Assembly (NCBI GenBank): GCA_023213395.1
Contig: CM041465.1
Span: 164,183,741 to 164,247,740 of the forward strand
Length of the DNA: 64,000 nucleotides
Source of the DNA: Cycas panzhihuaensis
Taxonomy: Eukaryota > Cycadophyta
Direction of reading: 5' to 3'
Shown here piece by piece: positions 29,779 to 44,112 of the stretch (positions are counted from its first letter, which is position 1; the number at the start of each line of letters is the position of its first letter). Made by a program: the position numbers and the translations under genes. The notes below the pieces were generated by a model. It had not been told where the DNA came from. It saw only the letters and a program-made list of their open reading frames with translations, and did not search any database.

Positions 29779-29855
29779 TTATATTCCTTGGCTCTTTCTT
29801 GTTTTAAGTTTATATATGTAAGATTGAATGTTTTCCTTATATATCATCCTCATCA
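29779..29855 (+). repeat. Terminal fragment of a second copy of the 580-bp LTR
   Basis: The last 77 bp match 28238-28314: both contain GGCTCTTTCTT, TTTTAAGTTT and GTTTTCCTTAT, and both end CCTCATCA. It marks the 3' end of an element that has lost pol and most of its 3' LTR. Confidence 0.8.
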
Positions 29856-31215
29856 ATGTGGAGAGAACATACATTATAGGAGGGAATTTCATCCCTAGTA
29901 TAACTTCAAAGAGTTTAACCATAAAAAGTCAAAAATCAATTATGAAAAGTGGTGCACAAGAGGAGAAGATTAAAAGTGGTGCTCAAGTGGTGGCTTCTTA
30001 TTAGATAATTAAAAAAAAGCTTCAAATAGAAGACTCCTCCTCTAGTTGTCTAAGAGAAGGATCCTTTAAATTTTTCTCCTATATGAGAATATGTTAATTA
30101 AGGCAAATGACCATATCATCCCAAGGATGAAAAGACAATTAGGGTAAAGAATATGTAGAGAAGGTATAGAGAAGCCAAGCTAAATAAAGCAGTCTTCATC
30201 AAATCTTTCATATCTCATCAACAATGGAGACTACCAAGGTTCATAGGAGAAGGGCTAAGCTACCTCAAATTTATATTTTGGTAATTAATATTTTCCATTT
30301 TCCTCTCTCTTATTCCATTAAAATGTTAAGGACAAATGAACATAGATTCAAAGTTTGATTAATTAGAGTAAAAGATAAATATTTATAGAAGGGAGTCCAC
30401 AAGGCCATAATATGGGACTATATAGCCTTGTTGTAGTTATACGACTATGTGCAAGTCCATATAGGATCATACTATACCAAGTGGGACCCATGTAAAATTT
30501 TTGATGTAAATTATAAAATTTGATTACCAAGCTAAAATTAACTTTAGACATACAAGAATGACATGAAAATAGTATTAAAAGATTATGTATGGATACATAC
30601 ATAATGGTTGCATGGCCTATTTTGTATATAGATTATATGACTACATTAATGGAAACATTTAAGACATGTAAATCAAAGACTCTACTTGTTGAAGAATATG
30701 TAGAAATTAGTTTACATGTACTAGTAGAAATTTGGTATGTTAAGAATGAATAACATTAGGAAAGTAGATTTGGATGGGTATACAAGTGTATACATAGTGG
30801 CCACATAGTCTATTATGTATATATTCTATATGACAACCTCTAAAATGCTAAAAAATAAGATTATAGAATGCATTATAGCTTAGAACTAAAATTTGGAATT
30901 TATATTTACATTGATCCATGATGAAATTTTATATGTTGAATGCATGAGTGTATTTATAGTATACATACTCACTAAATGATACACGATTATAAATAAATAC
31001 ATCTAAATAATAGATGGAAATAAGAAGGTACCCATGCATACTAGAGATTATTGTATTAAGTGAAAAACCCATGCATTAATTCTATGTTGGATTAAAAGTA
31101 TATCATTAAAGCATATAATAAATGAATATCTCTATGCATAAGTGCCATAATAATTAGATTCATTTTAAAATTATGGCAATGATATTGATATTGGTTTAAT
31201 TTTAATGATTTTAGT
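29856..31215. other. Unassigned AT-rich DNA
   Basis: No domain, tract or repeat pair recognised. Short open frames here have no family resemblance. Confidence 0.5.
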
Positions 31216-31610
31216 TGTTAAGCCTGGCTAGGAATATGTTTCCTTATATATTTTACTTGTAATAGGCTTGGCCCTATCACCCCTTCAAGATTTGTAATAC
31301 AAGCAAGAATGCCAAAGAAATAGAGGTAGATGAAGTGGAAAATATAGATATACTGCACCAAGCAAAGGACCATCATAGCAAGCCTGAACAGAACTAATAT
31401 TTCTTTAATAAGAGATGATATTATATTGCATGGGATGGAGTATTTATAATAAATTCCTCACCCTCTTAACATTATTTTATTCACCTACCTTTAAGTTAGC
31501 CTATCCCATATTTCCTTATTATTTAATTAGCTTAACTTTAACCTCCACTAACCTACTTGCCTAATCTCATATGGTGAGGGCCTAATCTCATGTGGTGATG
31601 GATTGCCACA
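31216..31610 (-). repeat. Antisense 3' LTR (395 bp), probable
   Basis: The unit starts TGTTAAGCC and ends TTGCCACA. It abuts a reverse-complement polypurine tract on its right, so the element reads leftward. It contains the short direct duplication GCCTAATCTCAT...GGTGA near 31560-31600. I found no partner LTR. Confidence 0.55.
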
Positions 31611-31626
31611 TACCCTCCCCCCTAAG
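31611..31626 (-). other. Polypurine tract (antisense)
   Basis: Read on the minus strand it is CTTAGGGGGGAGGGTA, immediately upstream of TGTGGCAATCC, the start of the LTR. Confidence 0.7.
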
Positions 31627-31689
31627 ATGCTTTACCCCCAATGCATATGAATACAAGAGTACATATGACCATCACCTATTGCTAATAAG

Positions 31690-32115
31690 ATGTCAAGTAT
31701 AGAAGTTTGATCTTAGTATTACTAAGTGGAAATTGATGCTTCCTAGTTTATTAGTAAAGAAACGTATAGACCATGTGGGTGTAGACTATATGGAATCTCA
31801 AAATGGGGTGGCCCATTTGATTTAGTAGCATCATAAAATAAATTTGGTCCCATGGTATAATAAATTGAAGTTCCATGAAAAATAGGGCCTAAATACTCCT
31901 ACAACTTGAATGTTAATGGCTCTTACTTAATGCTTATACATTCATAGTACAAGGGGGAGCAATCATAATCCTTCGAAATTTCACTTGGAAAGACATTGTT
32001 TTCTTCCAAGGTGACATTATCATTATCATTTGTAAGAGGAGAGACTTTAACATATTCATGTTGGTCATCTACATCCTCTTTATCTAAGTGATCCTAGTTC
32101 TCTACATCCTCTTCT
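31690..32115 (-). pseudogene. Unknown acidic reading frame upstream of an LTR
   Basis: One minus-strand frame of about 140 codons has only a few stops, mostly TAG or TAA where CAG or CAA would be expected. It is rich in D and E at its start (KEDVDDQHEYVKVSPL), then aromatic and proline-rich (YLGPIFHGTSIYYTMGPN, HFEIPYSLHPHG). It lies just before the PPT and LTR of an antisense element. That is where some gypsy lineages carry an extra ORF, but I do not recognise a family. It might instead be the end of a polyprotein. Function unknown. Confidence 0.45.
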
Positions 32116-34418
32116 TATGTCATTTGTTTCTTTTTTTTTTTATAAGCAACATGGCACCCTTTTTGAACTCATCAACTAATTTCTTAACCTAATTACATAT
32201 GTTTTTAATTGTTGATAATGTATCTACTAAAGTATGAGGTTCCATTGTACAAGCTACTAAAGAAGAAAGAGGAAAGAGGAGGTGGGAAAGTGGAGAGTCT
32301 ATAGTCAGTTAATCCCCCTTATTATAAGCCTTTATGGGGTGTCATTAGATTGTTTCCCTATAACTCCTTTTTTTTTTTTTGATTATAACGAAAATATTAA
32401 GGCCTCAAGATTAATGGATTTTTAGCTAAAGTCTGAATGACTTTAAAATAAAGTAAAAAGTACAATATAAGGTATTATGAAACTATAAAGTTTATCTTCA
32501 ACTCTTAATATCTACTGCCAGTGAGCTCCAAAATAGGCCATATAATAGTTTAAACTAAAGTCCATAAAATAATAATTCCATTACAATAGATGACATTCTC
32601 CAAGTCTATATGAAAAAGATATAGGCAAAATTGTGGATGTTATTATGTTGCAAAGTGAAATATTATATGAATGCAAATCACTTTATTTTTTTAAAACTTT
32701 GAAATATGTGAATGCATGATGACTTATTTTATTATACTTATAGTTTTATTAATTACAATGGTTTATTTATGATGGGGATGTATTACAAATTATTAATTAA
32801 GCTCATTAATAAATATGAAACTAAGACTCTAATTAAAACATAAAATTATAGAACCTACCCTACTACTCTATGTTATGAGTAAAGATTTAAGAGACATTAA
32901 GAACATGGGAAAAGAGTAAAAGTGCATTGAGCACTTAGAAAGACTTAAATTATATTTAGTGCTTGGGAGGATTAGTTCACTAAGCATGTGCCATGAGTCA
33001 TCTCTTATGTATATGTCACCATGAGATAGCTTGCCCTCTTGGAAAAGAATAAGAATACACCTATAAAATAATTGGAGATATAGGTGATTTATATATTATT
33101 ATATAATGCCTTAATCTCTCATGATTTGTGGTTCCTAAGATGATGATGAGTGTACATTCATGGACTTGCACACACTTCACATTGGTGGAGGGGTATTGGG
33201 CACCCTTGAGACATTGGTGTTTAAATATGATAGCTAGACACACACCTAAAAGATGATTCTATATGGTAACATTAGTTAAGACTTGCCTTGACAAAACCAC
33301 TTATTATTATTTATATGTTATAAAAGTAAACTTTCTATACGTTAAAATAAAATATTTGTGTGTTAAAAATAGAACCATCCATATATTAGTTTTTCCTCTT
33401 ATTTGTTTGAAGAAAGAACCCATTTGTAAAGAAAGGATTCTAAGTACTCAATGAGAATAATCATCATGCTAAGAATGCATATGTATTTATATGTAGAAAA
33501 TTTAGGACTTAGATACTAAGAAATAGTTTGGAACAATTCTAGGAATGACTCCAATAATGAAAATGACCAAATTGAGAGAGAATTCAAAGGAAAATACATA
33601 GTGGAGTGGTTCAAGAATGATTGAGACAATTATAGTTCAATATTTCAGCCCTAGGGAAATGGTTCTCACTATATTGTTGAATGGTGAATGACTCACAAGG
33701 ATGGTGAATGGCCTTGAAAAATGATAAATAGTTAATAAGTAATAATTCTATACCAATTCTAGGATGAATCATATAGCCATGTAGACATATGAAAAGACAA
33801 GTGTTACTAATAATAATTATAATTTTGTTATTAAAAGGCAAATGCTATGTTGTAAAGCCACATCTTTTTGGTGTTTGGCTATAGAAAAATTATATAAATA
33901 ATTCATTTCTATTGTTTGTCCAACAATGAGAGTTAAATCATAAATCTAATGTGACATTCTCAAGTGTAAGTGTTATAAAGCATTATACTTAATGTTGATT
34001 CATGAAATCATAGGTTATAAGGAAATATCTTATGTAATGTATATACTTGATGATCAATTGTATATATTGTGAACATTGTGCAAATATTATATATGTTGTA
34101 AATCACCTTAACATGAAACTAACATCTAAAGAGTAACACCAAGTTGAAGGGACCATAAGACCAATACGTAAATGGGTAGTTTTAGGACACTAATATTCCA
34201 AGTATTATTCAACATTAGTTTTATTACTGAAACACTTGCATAAAGAAGAACTTGAGACCTTGAGAAGGTGTGAGAGCATATTCTTAAAGACCAGTGGATC
34301 TTAGCTATCATCATGATGGTGGTTTCTAACTAATCCATGATAGCCATGGGACCTCCTAATGCCACATAATAAGCCTTCGAGTAGTGGAATTCTAGAGTCA
34401 AGCTGTCATAGGGTAATA
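32116..34418. other. Unassigned AT-rich DNA, perhaps internal to the antisense element
   Basis: A short K-rich minus-strand frame sits at about 32120-32190. Beyond it I see no gag, RT or integrase motif and no antisense PBS. Confidence 0.4.
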
Positions 34419-34971
34419 TGTTAGGCTAAGGAGAGTAAATTAAGATAAGTGTATAAAAGGAGTAGATTACCAAGAGGTGGGATGAGGGATAAGTCTTATA
34501 AAATATGAGAAGGAAGTGGAGAAGGCACTAGGGTAATAGAACTAACCCCCAAAATAAACAAAGCTAATTATGGTCAAGACCATAACAATTAATGATAAAA
34601 ATTCAATAATATATCAAAATATCAAAGTAAAACCATACCTAAAATAGAATAATAATATAACTTCATATTTGTAGTAGAGTAATGTTTAGAAAATACAGAA
34701 TATTAGATGAGTTGCCAGAATAGTAGAGTTCATAGAATAGTAGTTCTCTTCAAGGTGAAGGGATCCTCCCAAGGTACCATAGTGCCATAATGAATTTAAG
34801 CCACATTATTCAAATAAGATAAATAAAAATCTAAATATTATCATAAATGATTGAGGCTCACTTATTTATAACCATAGATTAGTGCCTATTTAGAGCCAAC
34901 TTCACATGCTTATTTGGAGTTGACTTCATATTAATGTAATTAGGCTTATAATAATCCCCCCTCTTTAAGAT
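34419..34971 (-). repeat. Second antisense LTR and PPT, tentative
   Basis: Minus-strand text TCTTAAAGAGGGGGGA (34955-34970) resembles the PPT at 31611, and both are preceded on that strand by a GGGTAAAG-T-TCTTA block. The unit from TGTTAGGC (34419) to about 34954 would be its LTR (some 536 bp), but its PPT-side end lacks a clean TG/CA. Confidence 0.35.
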
Positions 34972-36684
34972 ACTTTACCCTGAAGATATAAATGTCGCAT
35001 GAGTAATTGGTTGAGACACATTCCTTTTATCTTTCAATCTGCCACATATTAAGGCCTACCCTTATGCTATCTTCTAGAAATAATCAATATATTACCTATA
35101 AATGTGGTTGTTTATGTTTAGTACTAAATCAATTTTATATCCCTTCATATATAAAAAAGATCTTAGGACTTATAAAATGCTAATGGCACATGGATAAAAA
35201 CTTATTTTCTAATTGCCCATTTTGTCCACAATCTTTTAACTTTGAAAGAAGGATTATTTTTGAATACATGAGAAAGAGAGGTGGGGGTTTAGAAATGGTG
35301 AGAACATTTTGTAGAAAAGAAATAGGCTATGTTTAGAGAATAAGTGATACTATAATAAAAATAATCATGATGTTCACATAATGGGTACTATTTATAAACA
35401 TAAAGCATATCATAAGAAATATTAGGAGATAAAGATTTTATAAGGGATCTATACAAGATTAGTACTAGATGCTCTTTATGGGAAAAGGGATTTTGATAAG
35501 TCTTAGGAAGGGTATAAAAGAAGACTACTTAAGGGATGAAACTAGGTTGAAATTAGGACCTAGATGAAAGGACTAATGTGGGATTAAAATTTTTTCTACA
35601 AAAAATTAAGAATTAAGGAATTTAGAGTAATGTAGTGAGAAAATTCAAGAGGAACAACAAAACTATAGAAGGAAATGGATGCATATAAGATAGAATTATA
35701 AACCCTATCAAATACATTATCATATTTGTTTTATTGCTTGGATTATTTCATAGGCTTCTTTAGTTCTTATTTATACCACTTTGCAAATCCTTCTATCTCC
35801 ATTGACACTCTTTCGATTACTCACCAATGAGTTCATGTTGTTCCTGCATAAGTTACTCATCATCTAAATTATATTGCTCTATTATTTATTCTTTAACTTT
35901 GACTTCCTCGTCTTACTCCTAATATCCTACGTCTTCATATTATCTATGAACTTTCACTGATTCTTCTCTAATTTCTCATTCCCCTCAATTTTGTAAATAT
36001 TTCTTCAAAGTGATTTTTCTAGTCCTTTGGTTGTTTCCTTAACTATTCTTACATCCTTAAGAGGGACTCCTATTATGCCTTTTTTAGTTCTCAAGTTTTT
36101 GTTGTGAACTTATATTTATTCTTATAATTGGCATATGAGGCCTAATACTAAATATCTTTATATCAGCAACGTATCATATGTTTTAGGAATAACTAATTAA
36201 AGTTAATCATGTACGTATAGTCCTTGTAACATAGGTAAAACTATTTAGATTATTAGCTACTTAAGTATTGAGATAAGAAGGTGATCTTATCTCTTTCTAT
36301 TGTATGGTAAATGGTAAAGTAGGTGCCTAACATTATCATGTATTTTTTCATATATGTTCCTTCCTCGAGGTTAAATTTTTTTAAGGAAGTCTGTATGTTA
36401 TTAGCTATCTTAAATGACTCATTCTATATTAATTATTAGTCCACTAAAATCTTCCATATAAATTCAGATAAGAATTTTCTTTATAAATCTTTTTAATAGA
36501 TGTTCATGTAATAACTCATTTCAAAGATATATAAATCAAGATTTCGGTGGTTTAGATAAAATGGAATTTAAAAACATATAATAGAAATTATAGTAAAAAA
36601 TATATACCTTACTCCTAGAAAGTCACAAAACTAGAAAATGTAGAGGGTTTAATCCCTTATAGATTTAACATTTAGTTATATATA
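34972..36684. other. Unassigned AT-rich DNA
   Basis: Read on the minus strand, about 35750-36060 is lysine- and glutamate-rich and could be an old gag, but no motif is decisive. It forms the left flank of copia element A. Confidence 0.4.
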
Positions 36685-37780
<1,096 letters not shown>

Positions 37781-37793
37781 TGGTATAAGAGCC
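37781..37793 (+). other. Primer-binding site of copia A
   Basis: TGGTATAAGAGCC directly abuts the LTR end. It has one mismatch to the usual tRNA-Met site TGGTATCAGAGCC. Confidence 0.85.
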
Positions 37794-39746
37794 ATTACAT
37801 GCTTTCTTTACTGATTTTCTAGGAAACATATGAAAACTAGAAGTTCATTTTCCAATAATAGAACCTTGTTCACACTAATTTTAGAGTTTTTTCATAATAT
37901 TAGGTAGTTGTCAATCAATCTAAAGTTACTGCAGGTGATTCTCAACCTATACCAACTTGTATTTATAGTGCAGTAGGCTTGTAGCAATCCTCACAACTCA
38001 TGGTTCTATTCTTAGTCAAAATGACTTCATTTAGCTCTTGTTTCAACTTTAATCAATTTGTGTTGGCCACATCTTGCTCCTGAATGAAGATATATTACTT
38101 CAAGAAGTCCTCTGGAGGTGCTAAGCTATTGTTCCAAGCATCTACATGAAGTTTTCAATGATTAGTTATAAGTTTTCAATCCTAGGCTACTGTATGGCCT
38201 CTACGAGGTCATTTGACATTGTTTGAACTTATTTCACTCTATAGTAGCCCTAATAGTATTCAAAAGAGGATGTTACAACCTTTAGATAAGATTCCAATTG
38301 AAGACAAAGCTTTTGAAAAGAGATTCACAATCTTGCTTGTGTCTGTTCTCTGCACGAAGCTGTGCATAGACCGTGGAAGTCACACATCTTCCATTCTCAT
38401 AAAAATTTTATTTTTTTAACTTTATTTTTCATAAAGTTCAAGAAATATTAAATTAGATTTAAATGTGTGGATAAAATATGCCAAAAAGGGCTTCATTTTG
38501 ATCATATATTGACTTATATGACTATGTTTTTAGCATAACATGGGAAATTTTTAAAACTATTAAGTTATCTTTTATAATTTTTGATTATGCAAAACGATTA
38601 GGGTATTTTTGATAAAGTTTCAAGTTTGCCTAGCATCCTAGTAGTCCAGCCTATGGTCAAGTGTGCTTGTTTTACGACTAGGGACCAATAAACAAAGGGG
38701 GCTTAAGCCATCCCCATTCATATTTTTTGCTATAAAGGATATATATCACTATTTTAATTATTACTTTTTAATAGAAATTTAGACTTAAGTGTTGTCTAAA
38801 CCATTGAAAAGCTAATTTAGAGTGCTATAGTTTGAATCTAGTTCTAGCCTAATTTAAGTCAATTTTATAGGAGTTCTAAGCTACTCAAGTTGACCTATAT
38901 GTTTGAGCAATCTTAAGCCTTATTTCATCATGTAAAGGCTTATATTATGCTTTACATAAGATTTTTTGATGTTGAATATTATTAGTATTTATTAGTAGGC
39001 TATTCTGATCTTTTTTCTTTGAGCTAACAAGTGCTTATGTTTTGGTTATTATAGGTGTTCTTCTTGGAGGATTTAGGTGGGTCTTCTTAGAGCAAGTCTA
39101 TTAAAGAGCTCTCTAAACCTTATATTTCCTTTCAATTTCTTGCATTTCCTTTTATTTTTTAGCTTTGCTTATTAAAAGAGTCTTATTTATAAGTAAGAAC
39201 ATATTAGAATCCATCTTTAACTTGAAAGATTAATAAAGATAATCATGAATCTACAAGTAAACTATACCAACCTTACGAGGGAACGATTAGGACCCTTGAA
39301 GTTACCACTCCCCACACACCCTTGGTGTTTCTCTAATTTGTTAAGAAAAATATTAGGTATAAGGTGTATTAAGTGGAATGCTAAGGTGAGAAACTTTTTT
39401 TTGTGTTTAGAGACTAGGCTAGACCCAGAGGGGTGTGTGCCTTGGTTGTAGTTCTCAACTAGATCTGTCACTAGGCATAAGCCCAACACAGATGGATCAA
39501 AATATTAGGGGGGCCTTTAACCTTCTTCATAACACACATACTAAGGTATATAGAGCCTTGAGCCTACATATTGATATATAGAGTCCATGGTTTACCACTT
39601 ATAAGAAGGTGCCACTAGATAAGATAGCAACTGAGAGCTTCCTTAAAGACCCACAAACTTAGAATTCTAGAATAGTAGCCCATAGGTAGATAAGATATAA
39701 GTACATAAAACTCAAAACTAAAAGACACATAGAAATGGTAGCCTAA
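37794..39746 (+). other. Long leader of copia A
   Basis: About 1.95 kb lies between PBS and gag without a convincing ORF. It is the inverted counterpart of B's leader. Shared blocks include AAGGTGTATTAAGTGG near 39362 against the complement near 45470, and the CTGTGCA-type motif near 38360 against 46470. Confidence 0.8.
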
Positions 39747-41040
39747 ATGCTTCTATCAAACACAATTAAACTTAATGGCCTAAATAACTTTATAGATTAA
39801 AAAAAAAAAAGTGAAAACCTTCCTCATCATGAATAAGTATTGGAGTTATGTCAATGGTGATATCCCTTTATCTAGACCTACCTAAGATCCTAATGATCCT
39901 ACCATAGTCATTCCACTTGATCTAATTGCTTTAGCTAACTTTAAAACTAAGGAAAATATAGTCTTATCTTTCCTCCACTTGGTAGTAGAAGATCAAGTGG
40001 ATCAGAATATAGAAATAACACAAACCCTTCACGAAGCCTAGACCATCTTATGTGGTCTCTACAAGAGAAAAGATGAGTCAAGATCTTTTACTCTTAAAGC
40101 ACATATGTTTGTTATCCCTTTTGCTAGAAATATTATTACTCATCTAATTAAAGTCAAGATAATCATAAATTAACTAATAATCCTTGGGAAACCTCCATTA
40201 GACCATGATTTAATATCTAACATCCTTAATATTCTCCCTATTGAAGACAATAGTTTCATTTGTAAACTCTGATAATTACACTAAAATGGAGTTTATCACA
40301 TTTGATGGACTCCTACTAAGAAAAGAAATTATCCTTAACCATGAAGGAGCAAAATCTACCTCTAACTTAGCCCTTGCATTTGCAGCCCAAAGTTCAAAGA
40401 GACAAGAATACACAATAGCCAACTTAGCAGCTAAATCAACTATAAAATCTTGCTCAATAATTTGAATCCTTAGACATCTCATAAGAGACAAGTCAATTTC
40501 CAACTCAATAGCAACCACATCAAGTTGGCACTTCCTCCTATCATGTTCAATAGCCTCGGTAATACCATTAATCTCCATAGCCTCAATCATAAAGAAATCA
40601 ATAGTGTAGACCAAATATTACCTACTTGTACTATGGGAAAAGTGGCCATTTAGTTGTTGAATATAAGAGAAGGCAAGATGACCTTCAAATATTACAAAAT
40701 CAGGGGAGACAACCATATGGATCATCCTTCTAACAAGGAGCCCCATACTATCAATAAGGAGCACCTAGCTACCAACAAGGTGAAACTAATTATCATAAGG
40801 AGGTCTCGTTCCTTAATAAGGAACCCCTTATCTACAATAAGGTGGCCCTCTTATTTAATAAGAAGCCAATTATTTCTAATAAGAAAGCCTTATTTCTCAA
40901 CAAGGAGGCCCTATTTATCCACAAGAAGGGCCATCATATCAACTAGGCTAATTTTATCAATAGAATTAGAACCAAAGACCAAATCATAATCAACATTAGT
41001 AGAATAGGTAGTGTTTCCTACTCAGGAATCAAAGGAACAA
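39747..41040 (+). pseudogene. Copia gag remnant (element A)
   Basis: From the ATG at 39747 the text reads TIKLNGLNNFID, then, after a TGG-to-TAA type change and a frame slip in an A-run, VKTFLIMNKYWSYVNGDIPL. It continues as LDLIALANFKTKENIVLSFL and VEDQVDQNIEI, a copia UBN2-type gag. A knuckle remnant (YGKSGHLVVEYK) is near 40635-40670. Gag would package the element RNA in particles. Several stops (TAG, TAA) and the slip make it non-functional. Confidence 0.85.
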
Positions 41041-41129
41041 CCCCAATACTCAGTAACGAGGCAATCTAATAGATACTTATAACACCTCCTCTTAAAACTT
41101 GTTCTTTGCAGTATTGTTATCTTAACATG

Positions 41130-44112
41130 GTGATAACTCTTGGCTACATGATTTAGGTGCCACTTGCCACATGACTAGCATAGAAGATATGTTAGAGGAA
41201 ACCTATCTAATTAACACACAAATAGTCACATTTAGAGATAACCTAATAGATGATGTGACTAAAATTTGAAGGGCCCTAATAGCTTTGAAAGACTCCAAAA
41301 TAAGGCATCACATAAATAATGTATTCATAGTTCCATACATGAAAATGAATCTACTTTTTGTCAGCCAAATTGATAAGTAGAATCTAGATGTCCTCTTTAG
41401 TCAAGGTATTCACACCATCATCGATCATACAACTAGATAACTTGTAGTAACAAGACATGAAGACAATGGCTTATACAAGCTTAAAGGTGTTCCTTTAGCT
41501 ATTAATCTACTAATAAAATCATATTCAATAGCTTAAAGTACCCAACTTAATAAGGGTAAGGATATCATGGTAGAGGACCAACCTCATGTCTAAGAACCAA
41601 GTGAATACTCCCATATATATGTGAAATCTACCTCAAATAATACTAGAGACTAATATAGTATCAATGCCTTAATCACCTAAATATGTAAAGTTTAAACCTC
41701 ATGTCTAGGCTCATATGATATATGGACTTCCTAAGATCAAGAGAAACAAATGCATTTGTGAGGCATGCCTAGTGGAAAAACAACAAAAGGAATAATTCCC
41801 ATCTAAGAATACATGGAAAGCCTTTGAACCATTGGATCTGGTCCGTTTAGACATTTATGGGCCTATGTCATTTTAATCCCTCAATGGCAGTCTATTTTTC
41901 ATGACTTTCATAGATGACTATTTTAGGAAAATATGGGTCTTCCTCCTAAGGAATAAGTATCAAACCTTTGACAGACTTAAGGAGTTTAAAGTTGAGGTAG
42001 AAAATAAAAGTGGTATAACTATCAAGATCCTTAGATTAGATAATAAAGAGGAATACATATCAAATCAATTCACCAATTTCTACAAACAATATGGCATCAA
42101 ATATCAGTTCTTAACACCTCACACACCTCAACAAAATGATGTAGCTGAGAGAATGAATCAAACATTAGTGAATAAAGCTAAAGTTATGTTAAGTGGTGCT
42201 AATCTTACTACAAGATTTTGGGTTGATGCCATCATGATAGTTGCCTATCTTACAAGTAGGAGTCCCACTATTGAAATATCACTACTGAGGAGACTTGGAC
42301 AAGACTTAAACCAATAATTACATATTTTAAAACATTTGGATGTATGACATATAAACTTGTTCTAAGGAAGAATAGAAAGAAGCTAGATGACAAGGAAGAA
42401 TACAAAGAAGCTAGATGACAAGAGCCTTAAGTGCATATTCCTTAGCTATGTACCTGGTCATAAAGCCTATAAGGTATTTGACATTGTTTGGAACCAATCC
42501 TACACCACTCAGGATGTTATTTTTACTGAAGATACTTAGAACTTAAACCTCTCAAAAATTCACTATGTAGTAGAAGATGATGTTCATATACCTTAAGTGC
42601 CTCTTGCACTAATTCTAGAGCCACTAGTACCTACATCCTCCTACGCACTAGGTTCATCTTCATCCCCAATAACTTTAATGACTACATCAGATGTAAGCAC
42701 CTATATTCCATACATTTTAGTTGATGACCTTCAGGTGGAAGCCACTAGTATTCAACCACCTTCTAAGTAGATTTAACAATTGTTAAAGAATGATCCTCCT
42801 TCTCCTACATTTGCCAAAACGGCATCAAAGATGAGACACTCCATCAACTTTTCCTTAATGTCACACATCTTAAAAACCATTGAGCCTTTTACATTTAAAA
42901 AGTTAGTCAAAGACCAAACATGGAAAGTAGCCATGGATAAAGAGATGAACTCCATCCTTAAAAATGGAACTTGGGAACTTACAAAAATGCCACTGGGAAA
43001 AATTTAATTGATTATAGATGGTTATATAAAACCAAGTTCTATATAGATGGTATTGTCAAGCATCACAAAGCTCATCTTATTGCAAAAGGTTTTAAACAAT
43101 AGGAAGGGATAGACTGCGATGGGGCCTTTACATTGGTAGCTAACATGACCATATTCCATTTGGTAATATCACTAGCAACCCAATTCAACTAGTCAATCCA
43201 TCAAATATATGTGAAGAGTGCTTTCCTTAATAGAGAGCTTATAGAAGAGATTTTCTTAAAGAAACCTCCTGGCTATGTTATTCTAGGCAAAGAACACTTA
43301 ATTTGTAAGTTTAAGAAAGCCTTGTATATACTAAAGTAGGTACCACATGCCTAGTATGTAAAGATTGATGCTTTCCCCACTCAACGTGAATTTTGTCAAT
43401 CACCCTATGACCTAGACTTATATATTCAAGTTAGAGAAAACTTTATCACCATCATTGTACTATATGTGGATGACTTAGCTATCATAGGCAATGACACTGA
43501 AGGCATAACTTGGCTATAATCTGAACTAAAAAGTAACTTTGAGATGATAGATCTTGGGTTACTCCATTATTTCCTTAGAATTAAAGTTTGGTAAGATCCA
43601 TACCACATCTTCCTGTCTCAATCAAAATATACCAATAAACTATTACAATAATTTAGGATTATAGATTGTAAGCCAACACCAATTCCCATGGAAATAGGAA
43701 CTAAACTAAACCTAGACGAATAAGGCAAATAATTTGACCTCACCTTTTATTGGCAGTTAGTTAAGAGTCTCATCTACCTTGCCCACACTTGTATGAATAT
43801 CTCTTATGCAATTGGGATATGTTCCAGATATATGTAAAATCCCAAAGCATCCCATTGGAAAGCTATGACTAGGATTCTTAAATACATTTATAGCACACAT
43901 CAGTTTGGACTTAACTATAAAAAAACTAAATCTCCTATCTTGAAAGGATACACATATGTTGACTAGGTAGGTTACTAAGATATAGGCTACTTAACTTCAA
44001 GATACTGTTATGACATGGATTCAATTGTAATCTCTTAGAGTTATAAAAAGTAGCCTTAATAAAATAGGGCTACTAGTTGATAATATGGAGTAGCTTATTG
44101 GAAGTTAGGCCT
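41130..44112 (+). pseudogene. Copia pol: protease, integrase, RT, RNase H (element A)
   Basis: Protease reads WLHDLGATCHMT from 41141; the usual D-S-G is D-L-G. The pre-integrase finger shows CEACLVEKQQKE near 41755. The integrase core (open frame 41901-42317) holds FIDDYFRKIWVF, LRLDNKEEY and QQNDVAERMN, the D-D-E residues of the family. RT begins near 42900 with MDKEMNSILKNGTWEL and has YVDDLAI with an intact YVDD at 43463-43474. RNase H runs to about 44110 (YLTSRYCYDMDS). Stops occur roughly every 20-40 codons in RT. The end of RNase H is cut at the junction with element B. Confidence 0.92.
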
